Positions 62,601-64,000 of a stretch of DNA of 64,000 nucleotides are shown here, piece after piece. The DNA lies in contig CAJNOL010001107.1 of the NCBI GenBank assembly GCA_905250125.1, positions 1-64,000 of the forward strand, written 5' to 3'. Numbering within the stretch: the stretch's first letter is position 1; each line of letters begins with the position of its first letter. The translations under genes were made by a program, and so were the position numbers. The notes below the pieces were generated by a model that saw only the letters and a list, made by a program, of their open reading frames with translations, was not told the origin of the DNA and made no database searches. This stretch comes from Rotaria sordida (taxonomy: Eukaryota; Rotifera; Eurotatoria; Philodinida; Philodinidae).

Positions 62601-64000
62601 ATCTATTTAGAGATGAAATCTCAAATTGAAATTCCGTACTATCTTATGTCATAAATTTTTCGTTAAAAATTAATAGAATCTTGTTCGTAGGTAGAATTTT
62701 AATATTGATTTCAAAGTTGAATAAAACAGATGAAAGTAAGAGTTCATTGTTCCAGATATAAGTTTGAACCAGAGTTCCAAACAGATCATCGAGTCTGCCT
62801 ATTATGTTTTATGTTGGGCAAAAATGTGGTTATCAAAAGATCCAGTAGAGTATCTTTGATACTGGTGGAATAAAAATGAATTTCTAGTATCTTGACTGGA
62901 CACAATCATGGGTATTAATATATATGATGATCACATTCTTCATAGTTTATTTATTCATTCTTTTAGCTAAGTTACTGTTATTTGATCTAAATCGTTCACT
63001 AATTCTTACTAATCTGTACTTTAAATTTTTTTATTGTCATATAGTGTCTAATCTTGATATGTCCTCTTCAACTTGTTTGTCATATCTATTCGAAATCTTC
63101 TTCATCAAAAATAGGTTTTTTTTTTCTAAATTTTAATATTTTCTGTTTATCATTTCGTTTCCTATCAAAACAATCTTCTATTTTCATTCTAATTTCGTTA
63201 TAATATTAACATACAAAAAACAAAAATTACATAAGTCGCTACAGATATGTCAAACCAAGAAAAACATATAACAAGGATAAAAAAAGCAAAAGGAGTCTAT
63301 AGTCTATCAAAATTATAAGAAAAGTCTATGATCAGAATCTATACTAAAATTCTATAAAAGAAAATTTTAAGTTAATATGATTTATAGTTAAACAAACTAT
63401 TTTAAAAAGTTTGACAAACCTTAAATTTATTGACAAATGATGTATATTGTTCTAAAGGTATTTCAGTATTCTGTGTATTAGCCATTGATCGTTCAATAGT
63501 AGCCATCCAAGTTTCAACAAGATGAAATCTAAAATGAAAAACAAAATTTATATATAATATTTTATTTTTGTTAATTTTTTTTGTATCTTAAAATTTACTT
63601 TTCTTCAAATTCTTGCCATTTTTTGGGTATAGTTTGAAGTTTTTTTCTAACATTATCAATTTTAGTTTGCATACGTGTCCAATAATTATTTAATTTAATT
63701 GTACGTTGATCAATTTGTTCATTATCATATGTAACTAATGTTTGTTCTTGTTCTTTAGTACGAATATCATTAGCATATGTATGTAAATCTTTCATATGTA
63801 TTTCCATAGTTGGATGAAAATTATTTAATTGAAAACGTTCATTATGACGACGTAAAATTTCTGTTGTATCATGTTGACGTTCTAATTGTTTAAGTTCATC
63901 ATTAAGTTCATTTTCAGCTTGTTCTAATTCTTGTACAATAATATGTTCAATACGTTCAAATTGTAAACGTAATAAACGTATTGGTGCATAACATATTATT
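3136..64000 (-). CDS. Giant spectrin-repeat protein, nesprin/MSP-300-like (partial, 5' end outside window)
   Basis: About 114 exons can be joined on the minus strand between the right edge and a stop codon at 3136-3138, giving about 26.5 kb of coding sequence (about 8,800 codons). The product is nearly all amphipathic helix rich in L, Q, E, K, N and I, with recurring W-x-x-L helix signatures (for example EKWNRLQ, RRWTQLEQ, RWEILI, REWERVQ), as expected for tandem three-helix spectrin repeats of about 106 residues, so roughly 80 repeats. No CH, plakin, EF-hand, GAS2, WW or ZZ domain was seen. Known proteins of this size and design, such as nesprin-1 and MSP-300, are cytoskeletal and nuclear-envelope linkers, so a structural linker role is inferred. 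Introns are GT-AG and mostly 50-80 bp; frame is kept across junctions except in the exon at 42197-42746. The spectrin-repeat call is firm; the nesprin assignment is tentative because no KASH tail is visible and the N-terminus is missing. Confidence 0.8.
3915..5013. repeat. Dispersed repeat family A, copy 1 (in intron 3896-5062)
   Basis: Begins with a motif (GGAATTAAAATGTGAAACAC, then AATGTAGTTGTTATTG) that recurs at about 15345, 32644 and 47765. It ends with a CACCCTCCTTTTAGATC-type motif followed by a poly-A run (4985-5015) that recurs at 16718 and 33728. Interior blocks also match between copies, for example the stretch around 3988-4060 with the one at 32715-32785. It fills most of the 1.17-kb intron. 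No coding capacity was recognised. Confidence 0.6.
5063..7013 (-). CDS. Giant gene, exon block with Ser/Arg-rich linker
   Basis: Exons (low to high coordinate): 5063-5212, 5266-5386, 5463-5686, 5749-5851, 5902-6099, 6156-6299, 6371-6550, 6618-6771, 6832-7013. All phases agree when joined. The exons at 5749-5851 and the 5' part of 5463-5686 encode a non-helical insert rich in S, R, P and T (motifs SARSSPLHETFF, LASPTSSRSRSPQRYVR), unlike the rest of the rod. Spectrin-type helices flank it on both sides, with EKWNRLQ near 5200 and RWEILIGTV near 6410. The insert marks a flexible hinge, a possible phosphorylation or binding site, about 350 residues from the C-terminus. Confidence 0.75.
7058..7335. 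mobile_element. Foldback MITE, family with AAAGGAC termini
   Basis: A 278-bp palindrome: the left end AAAGGACACTGCCGGAT is matched by the right end (reverse complement AAAGGACTCTGCTGGAT), and the arms pair over most of their length. It lies in intron 7014-7340. A larger relative is at 23161-24306. Confidence 0.75.
7341..8367 (-). CDS. Giant gene, exon block
   Basis: Exons 7341-7507, 7575-7946, 8004-8056, 8120-8185, 8245-8367, coding for continuous spectrin-type coil. It includes two of the smallest exons in the gene (53 and 66 nt); both keep the frame with their neighbours, which supports them as real. Confidence 0.7.
8368..8846. other. Intron, 479 bp, no recognised content
   Basis: AT-rich intron between exons 8245-8367 and 8847-9968. 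Nothing beyond poly-A/T runs was seen. Confidence 0.5.
8847..10415 (-). CDS. Giant gene, oversized exon 8847-9968 plus 10092-10415
   Basis: The exon 8847-9968 is 1,122 nt (374 codons) without an intron, about seven times the usual exon size here, and begins and ends in phase 0. Its product is unusually rich in N, I, L, Q and K with many AT-rich codons, but keeps coil periodicity and spectrin-like W positions (for example WNDYIQAIEQN, RWQIIMKTIL, EWNDLQKSAN). The next exon upstream, 10092-10415 (324 nt, one repeat length), ends on the donor GTGAGT and contains QQWTTVEQRLQEI and ELEARWYTIQ. Confidence 0.8.
10880..11745. mobile_element. Large foldback element, arms about 390 bp
   Basis: The left arm (about 10880-11268) and right arm (about 11350-11745) are inverted copies. 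For example CAGCAATTGGCCAATCA at about 11042 matches the complement of TGATTGACCAATTGCTGA at 11594, and CATAGAGATCTGCGG pairs with the block at about 11678. A loop of about 80 bp separates them. No transposase frame was found. It sits in intron 10416-11850. Confidence 0.72.
11851..12655 (-). CDS. Giant gene, exon block
   Basis: Exons 11851-12177, 12261-12410 and 12488-12655, all multiples of three and all phase 0. They encode spectrin-type helix (for example SWQEYN-like and INIDWIRIKSLIS segments). The 327-nt exon is about one repeat long and the two shorter ones about half a repeat each. Confidence 0.75.
12656..14459. other. Intron, 1.8 kb, no clear content
   Basis: Second-largest intron. 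Less AT-rich than its surroundings between 12950 and 13650, where the minus strand holds two short open frames (13070-13264 and 13431-13628) with mixed composition that might be remnants of an inserted gene or element. I recognise no domain and found no long inverted repeat. Confidence 0.35.
14460..15279 (-). CDS. Giant gene, exon block
   Basis: Exons 14460-14639, 14714-14860, 14915-15059, 15113-15279. The junction phases (0/0, 1 and 2) agree across all four. The product is coil with DLRHRLIVIEPELLHLNDEI at the 5' side and KNQLERMM near 14920. The intron 14640-14713 holds a pure TTA/ATT microsatellite. Confidence 0.75.
14658..14691. repeat. (TTA)n / (ATT)n microsatellite
   Basis: About ten uninterrupted ATT units within intron 14640-14713. 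Confidence 0.9.
15335..16762. repeat. Dispersed repeat family A, copy 2, with an AT-rich insert
   Basis: The 5' part (15335-15600) matches copy 1: GGGATTAAAATCCGAAAGCC and AATGTAGCTGCTATT at the start, and CTGTCACGGTCAGTGAC-type sequence matching 4150-4165. The 3' end (16718-16762) has the CTTCAACACTCATTTTAGAT motif plus poly-A. The middle (about 15841-16480) is very AT-rich and carries GAGCAATAA-type motifs in plus orientation at left (15895) and inverted at right (16384, 16459), so a second element is probably inserted. Confidence 0.55.
15841..16480. repeat. AT-rich segment with inverted GAGCAATAA motifs
   Basis: GAGCAATAA and near variants (GAGTAAT, TAGCAATAA) occur on the plus strand around 15895-15990 and as TTATTGCTC/TTACTGCTC around 16370-16460. 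This gives an approximate, degenerate inverted repeat. It could be an old MITE. Confidence 0.4.
16777..17896 (-). CDS. Giant gene, exon block
   Basis: Exons 16777-17250, 17313-17462, 17523-17732, 17801-17896, all phase 0. The 474-nt exon contains YLLRIWREYETRLDDIRHQI, a typical repeat-helix signature. The exon 17523-17732 carries a dense Arg/Glu cluster (EERERRKRQREREWHLF) that is the most basic stretch seen in the rod. Confidence 0.78.
17897..18606. other. Intron, 710 bp, no recognised content
   Basis: AT-rich sequence with a short TA repeat near 17910. No repeats shared with the other introns were found. Confidence 0.45.
18607..19600 (-). CDS. Giant gene, exon block
   Basis: Exons 18607-18730, 18969-19180, 19238-19600. 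Phases join cleanly (2+1 across the 18731-18968 intron). Products include FLFEWLKQTHKYEPLSDKRD and FYEQWLENIQRTYDTIT, both W-containing spectrin helices. A small 140-bp palindrome sits in the intron at 18782-18921. Confidence 0.75.
18782..18921. repeat. 140-bp palindrome
   Basis: TTTCCAGTCAGAAAACTCG at the left pairs with the reverse complement of the right end (TTTCCAGCCGAAAAATAGT), and AGGAATCCAGTGATCATC pairs with the block at 18875-18892. The spacer is about 45 bp. Probably a small MITE or internal deletion of a foldback element, in intron 18731-18968. Confidence 0.65.
19665..19916. mobile_element. Foldback element of about 250 bp
   Basis: GTGCCATTAAATCTTTCTTC and GAGTTATGCTCGTTTTAC at the left are inverted at the right as GTAAAATGAGCATAACTCG and AGACCTAATGGCAT. 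It lies in intron 19601-20504; the rest of that intron shows nothing recognisable. Confidence 0.65.
20505..23140 (-). CDS. Giant gene, ten-exon block
   Basis: Exons 20505-20936, 21009-21308, 21371-21539, 21599-21744, 22035-22178, 22246-22428, 22497-22627, 22687-22834, 22895-22973, 23046-23140. Junction phases were followed through all ten and agree with those of the neighbouring blocks, so this is one transcript. RRWTQLEQDLIGEEENMAEM and ITCEQWLKQTRNLINEL (20505-20936) are clear spectrin-helix signatures. Confidence 0.78.
23161..24306. mobile_element. Foldback element, larger relative of 7058-7335
   Basis: Termini AAAGGATCCTATTGGATAAG (left) and, inverted, AAAGACCCTGCCGGCTAAG (right) match each other and the ends of the 278-bp element. 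The first ~130 bp of each arm (AAAAGTCA, TTTTGCAGAGCAAC, ATCGAATA blocks) also align with that element. About 870 bp between the arms has no clear coding content, apart from an 83-codon plus-strand frame beginning inside the left arm. It fills most of intron 23141-24516. Confidence 0.7.
24517..25043 (-). CDS. Giant gene, exon block
   Basis: Exons 24517-24654 and 24717-25043, multiples of three, phase 0. The second is about one repeat long and includes AINDWFKRLIQELTQPIDL. The donor of the first exon is taken as GTAAAT at 24515-24516; an alternative GT five bases upstream would change the frame. Confidence 0.72.
25044..25867. other. Intron, 824 bp, with a short minus-strand protein-like frame
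   Basis: Minus-strand 25251-25493 encodes 80 residues (YPYLFKIFNISLMSNLCKEL and LKSNFQVKNILSEVIS) whose composition is more protein-like than other intronic frames. It may be a fragment of an inserted gene copy. I cannot name the family, and it may be chance. Confidence 0.25.
25868..26576 (-). CDS. Giant gene, exon block
   Basis: Exons 25868-26319 and 26384-26576 with complementary phases (lengths 2 and 1 modulo 3). The product is coil with LEQFKQLLKRLDEINNNLKE and RLEGQIHNEIEKIERALQ-like segments. Confidence 0.75.
27053..27768. mobile_element. Foldback element, family B copy 1
   Basis: AGCGTAGTGATGTAACCAGA at the left matches the inverted right end (GAAGTAGCGATGTAACTAGA), and internal blocks such as GTCACGTGAAAAATCGACTT pair with the complement near 27475-27500. 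It lies in intron 26577-27981. Internal sequence is shared with the element at 33225-33560. Confidence 0.7.
27982..28824 (-). CDS. Giant gene, exon block
   Basis: Exons 27982-28193, 28248-28368, 28444-28641, 28696-28824; phases agree. The product includes MSKLSEWIKNTEQQIKDPL, a characteristic helix with the conserved W. Confidence 0.75.
28825..29370. repeat. Intron with TG/TA and CA microsatellites
   Basis: A TGTGTGTGTATATATATATG run (28951-28972) and an ACACACAC run (29157-29173) lie in this 546-bp intron. Nothing else was recognised. Confidence 0.7.
29371..31084 (-). CDS. Giant gene, seven-exon block
   Basis: Exons 29371-29563, 29620-29738, 29808-30242, 30317-30439, 30498-30641, 30699-30875, 30953-31084. 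From 29808 onward every exon is a multiple of three. The 435-nt exon has phase 0 at both ends (start SQHRRDEIRPI) and contains ELIESSINWLQDIMKHLSI. All separating introns are 55-76 bp. Confidence 0.75.
31085..31917. other. Intron, 833 bp, no recognised content
   Basis: AT-rich. A 123-codon minus-strand frame (31435-31806) has a composition (Y, F, I, K, N) typical of chance frames in AT-rich DNA. Confidence 0.45.
31918..32615 (-). CDS. Giant gene, exon block
   Basis: Exons 31918-32376 (459 nt) and 32445-32615 (171 nt), both phase 0. The donor of the first is a strong GTAAGT. The product is N/I/Q-rich coil without Pro or Cys clusters. Confidence 0.75.
32640..33765. repeat. Dispersed repeat family A, copy 3
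   Basis: Starts with CGAATGTGAAATACGCTGTAG and TGCTATTGATAATCACATGAA, matching copies 1 and 2. It ends with ACTTCAACCCTCTTTTTAG followed by a poly-A run at 33757, the same end as copy 1 (4981-5015). It contains a family-B foldback at 33225-33560 and takes up almost all of intron 32616-33795. Confidence 0.6.
33225..33560. mobile_element. Foldback element, family B copy 2 (partial)
   Basis: GTTGAAAGTTGATTCTCGAG at about 33413 is inverted at about 33500-33520, forming a short-loop palindrome. The left flank (ACTCATGAGAGAATCTCTCC; GATTTGGTTTTTCAGACCTT) aligns with arms of the 27053-27768 element. Inserted within family-A copy 3. Confidence 0.6.
33796..35626 (-). CDS. Giant gene, block with the largest exon 34025-35266
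   Basis: Exons 33796-33948, 34025-35266 and 35330-35626. The middle exon is 1,242 nt (414 codons), the longest in the window, phase 0 at both ends. Like the exon at 8847-9968 it is strongly biased to N, I, L, Q, E and K and almost lacks W, so its repeats are divergent. One non-coil stretch (SRLISPELKQRSSTGQFV) breaks the helix pattern near 34630. Confidence 0.78.
35938..36587. mobile_element. Foldback element of 650 bp
   Basis: Ends CAATAGGCGTGTTCCA and its exact inverse TGGAACACGCCTATTG, with arms of about 300 bp and a loop near 36240-36280. An internal block (GAGCAACCAATTGTCCAC, then AATGAGATGTCT) also occurs in the 49075-49759 element, so the two are related. It lies in intron 35627-36729. 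Confidence 0.8.
36730..38823 (-). CDS. Giant gene, nine-exon block of half-repeat exons
   Basis: Exons 36730-36888, 36955-37101, 37165-37323, 37397-37561, 37617-37778, 37843-38001, 38073-38212, 38288-38618, 38677-38823. Six of the first six are 147-165 nt and phase 0, close to half of a 106-residue repeat. The last three combine a 140/331-nt pair with complementary phases and a 147-nt exon. The regular half-repeat exon structure supports a spectrin rod built by tandem duplication. Confidence 0.75.
38824..39835. other. Intron, 1.0 kb, no clear element
   Basis: A segment near 39690-39725 (GCTCTCAGAGGTTTTCCGTCG) resembles one inside family-A copy 1 near 4815-4850, and a block near 39437 resembles part of the 50.1-50.9 kb palindrome. 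Both similarities are weak. No long inverted repeat was found. Confidence 0.35.
39836..41019 (-). CDS. Giant gene, exon block
   Basis: Exons 39836-40061, 40121-40563, 40614-40769, 40855-41019. Phases fit (226 and 443 nt are complementary, the others multiples of three). The 40855-41019 exon includes RREWERVQTKSHQINTTILK, a canonical repeat helix. Confidence 0.75.
41066..41759. mobile_element. Tc1/mariner-like foldback MITE, arms about 320 bp
   Basis: Left TATAGGGTGTACCAAAATTA and inverted right TACAGGATGTACCAAAATTA, followed by near-identical arms to a loop at about 41390-41430. The element begins and ends with TA. The palindrome is so good that nearly the same 121-codon frame can be read on both strands (41217-41582 plus, 41244-41609 minus); this reflects symmetry, not a gene. 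It fills intron 41020-41776. Confidence 0.85.
41777..42746 (-). CDS. Giant gene, block containing an apparent one-base frameshift
   Basis: Exons 41777-41941, 41999-42139, 42197-42746. The upstream exon ends in phase 0 at 43808, so 42746 should start a codon. That frame reads HLLLSCDEI and then meets a stop within a few codons, while the natural continuation (HKQTTFDETYNDVRKSIES) is one base off. A single extra base in the T/A run at about 42716-42724 explains this. It may be a sequencing or assembly indel or a real mutation. The exon also encodes a polar low-complexity patch (TTTSNSNNNNSLLLSSS, about 42440-42500), a likely hinge. Confidence 0.65.
42747..43807. other. Intron, 1.06 kb, no recognised content
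   Basis: AT-rich, without inverted repeats, shared repeats or convincing frames. Confidence 0.45.
43808..45655 (-). CDS. Giant gene, eight-exon block
   Basis: Exons 43808-43954, 44010-44204, 44252-44374, 44448-44615, 44678-44974, 45057-45227, 45284-45436, 45503-45655, all multiples of three and phase 0. Any of these could be skipped without breaking the frame. The exon at 43808 ends on a GTAAGT donor (KCDELVKNIQ). Confidence 0.75.
45656..46968. other. Intron, 1.3 kb, possible hAT-type remnant
   Basis: A TGCACATCTCTAT motif at 45951-45963 resembles a hAT-type terminus (a similar GCACATCTCTAT occurs at 20332). TTTTCTGACTCGGA occurs twice in the same orientation (about 46018 and 46257). The partner terminus was not found, so boundaries are unknown. 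Confidence 0.3.
46969..47733 (-). CDS. Giant gene, exon block
   Basis: Exons 46969-47292, 47367-47534, 47596-47733, all phase 0. The first is one repeat long and contains IKQMNDWLKLTDQQLNKYL, a clear W-bearing spectrin helix. Confidence 0.75.
47758..47850. repeat. Dispersed repeat family A, copy 4 (partial)
   Basis: CCATGGGATTTAAATGTGAAATACGA matches the family-A start, and GCTAAGATACAAAAAATTG follows as in the other copies. The 3' end motif is not clear, so this copy is truncated or diverged. In intron 47734-48401. Confidence 0.4.
48402..49004 (-). CDS. Giant gene, exon block
   Basis: Exons 48402-48591, 48654-48766, 48824-49004, with lengths 1, 2 and 1 modulo 3 that join in frame with each other and with 50987-51432. 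The product includes VNFSQQWKSLLSIIHTSFET. Confidence 0.72.
49075..49759. mobile_element. Tc1/mariner-like foldback MITE
   Basis: TACAGTGGATCTCAAAATTA (left) and inverted right TACAGTGGGTCCCAAAATGA, with about 330-bp arms meeting near 49428. TA flanks both ends. It shares the GAGCAACCAATT...AATGAGA block with 35938-36587. It lies in the largest intron, 49005-50986. Confidence 0.85.
50130..50890. mobile_element. Foldback element interrupted by a nested insertion
   Basis: Inverted arms: TTCGACCTAGTATTATGGCT (left) pairs with the complement near 50840-50860, GTCGTTTTAATGAAATG (50233) with 50760-50776, and GATTTGATAGTTCTGAAAG (50520) with 50665-50683. The left arm is longer because a 187-bp element sits in it. 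Outer limits are approximate. Confidence 0.65.
50306..50492. mobile_element. Nested hAT-like MITE with 8-bp target duplication
   Basis: The left arm of the surrounding palindrome is split here. It is flanked by TTTGACCT (50298-50305) and TTTGATCT (50493-50500), an 8-bp duplication with one mismatch, as expected for hAT elements. The ends (AGGGATGTGCAG and, inverted, ATAGGATAGTG) are weakly similar. The intact right arm lacks this segment, showing the empty site. Confidence 0.6.
50987..52186 (-). CDS. Giant gene, exon block
   Basis: Exons 50987-51432, 51511-51675, 51737-52186. It includes HNKTFVSWLNETENQLTSFI and TLNEINDWINEHHYKLNDL, both conserved-W helices about one repeat apart in register. 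Phases fit on both sides of the 1.98-kb intron to the left. Confidence 0.77.
52365..52625. repeat. Dispersed repeat family E, copy 1
   Basis: Shares GTCTAGATTTTTCTTAGTTA, TATAAAACTATAGTTCC and a GAGAGCGC...ATCGTTTC block, in the same order, with 60205-60440. Rich in AGTAC. It lies in intron 52187-53329; the remainder of that intron (GT-rich run near 52850, AT-rich after 53000) holds nothing recognised. Confidence 0.5.
53330..55670 (-). CDS. Giant gene, seven-exon block
   Basis: Exons 53330-53500, 53564-53704, 53787-54116, 54182-54826, 54889-55053, 55145-55306, 55365-55670, all multiples of three. The 645-nt exon is about two repeats long. For the first exon the donor GTATGT at 53328-53329 was preferred over two nearby GTs. 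Confidence 0.75.
55671..56140. other. Intron, 470 bp, no recognised content
   Basis: Purine-rich then AT-rich; a short ACACAC run lies near 55855. No shared repeats. Confidence 0.45.
56141..57834 (-). CDS. Giant gene, exons 56141-56311, 57126-57456, 57536-57834
   Basis: Three exons flanked by long introns. The 331/299-nt pair has complementary phases; 56141-56311 is a lone 171-nt phase-0 exon between introns of 470 and 814 bp. The coding frame is the minus-strand coil; open frames on the plus strand here are mirror readings of it. Confidence 0.72.
56312..57125. other. Intron, 814 bp, no clear content
   Basis: A possible weak inverted similarity exists between about 56560 and 56910 but is too poor to call. 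Confidence 0.35.
57835..58707. other. Intron, 873 bp, no recognised content
   Basis: AT-rich; nothing shared with other introns was noticed. Confidence 0.4.
58708..59667 (-). CDS. Giant gene, exon block
   Basis: Exons 58708-58875, 58937-59260, 59332-59667, phase 0. It includes STRWMDIERRSDELASIYNA and HRAWTTFDSELNSF, strong spectrin-repeat helix signatures. Confidence 0.78.
60205..60440. repeat. Dispersed repeat family E, copy 2
   Basis: Matches copy 1 (52365-52625) through ATCTAGATTTTTCTTAATTA, TATAAAACTGTACTTCC and the GGAGAGCGC...GTCGTTTCC block. It lies in the 1.44-kb intron 59668-61104. The same intron has clustered GTGAC/GTCAC motifs (59950-60030), including GTCATGACCGTGAC, that could belong to another small palindromic element. 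Confidence 0.5.
61105..62178 (-). CDS. Giant gene, exon block
   Basis: Exons 61105-61419, 61486-61629, 61690-62178, multiples of three, phase 0. The product is coil with one Pro-containing stretch (MVPKYVQQDIQ-like order on the minus strand near 61780) that probably marks a repeat boundary. Confidence 0.72.
62179..63419. other. Intron, 1.24 kb, no recognised element
   Basis: Contains a 78-codon plus-strand frame (62312-62548) whose second half (DRDDVTAFFAGEYCKTVWIC) looks somewhat protein-like, but there is no recognisable domain or neighbouring exon. Confidence 0.3.
63420..64000 (-). CDS. Giant gene, most upstream exons in window (open at right edge)
   Basis: Exon 63420-63528 and exon 63599 to beyond 64000. 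The edge exon reads APIRLLRLQFERIEHIIVQE near 63980 and then DTTEILRRHNERFQLNNFHP and NYWTRMQTKIDNVRKKLQTI. It is spectrin-type coil without an initiator Met, so the gene continues past the window. Confidence 0.75.

Overview
The window is AT-rich eukaryotic DNA, and almost all of it is one very large multi-exon gene on the minus strand. Reading the minus strand, about 114 exons can be chained from the right edge (the 5' part of the gene lies beyond 64000) to a stop near 3136. Together they hold about 26.5 kb of coding sequence, roughly 8,800 codons. The protein is almost entirely charged, Leu/Gln/Glu/Lys-rich helix with recurring W and L positions, which fits a spectrin-repeat rod of some 80 repeats. 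I saw no actin-binding, catalytic, EF-hand or KASH domain in the window. Size and all-rod architecture fit best with a nesprin/MSP-300 (SYNE)-type giant cytoskeletal linker. Other giant spectrin-repeat proteins (dystonin/MACF-like, or a lineage-specific one) are not excluded.

Splicing is very regular. Most introns are 50-80 bp with GT...AG ends, and exon lengths cluster near 140-170 nt or 300-330 nt, that is half or one spectrin repeat. Reading frame is consistent across every junction I checked except one: the exon at 42197-42746 appears to carry one extra base near 42716-42724. Short compact introns, high AT content and a PAN/apple-type segment beside a Thr-rich stretch at the left edge suggest a bdelloid-rotifer-like animal (moderate to low confidence).

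About 28 introns are longer than about 300 bp (up to about 2 kb), and many hold mobile-element remnants. The dominant class is long, almost perfect foldback (palindromic) elements: 7058-7335, 10880-11745, 18782-18921, 19665-19916, 23161-24306, 27053-27768, 33225-33560, 35938-36587, 41066-41759, 49075-49759 and 50130-50890, plus 989-1546 outside the gene. Several end in TA plus a CAGT/CAGG-type terminus, as Tc1/mariner-derived MITEs do. One has a 187-bp hAT-like element nested in one arm with an 8-bp target duplication. A separate dispersed family (A) occupies most of three introns (about 3915-5013, 15335-16762, 32640-33765) with a partial fourth copy (47758-47850). Another pair (E) lies at 52365-52625 and 60205-60440.

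Left of the gene (1-3135) are a short plus-strand PAN/apple-like coding fragment that looks partial or broken, a TA-flanked MITE, and otherwise featureless AT-rich sequence. I found no rRNA, tRNA or CRISPR.
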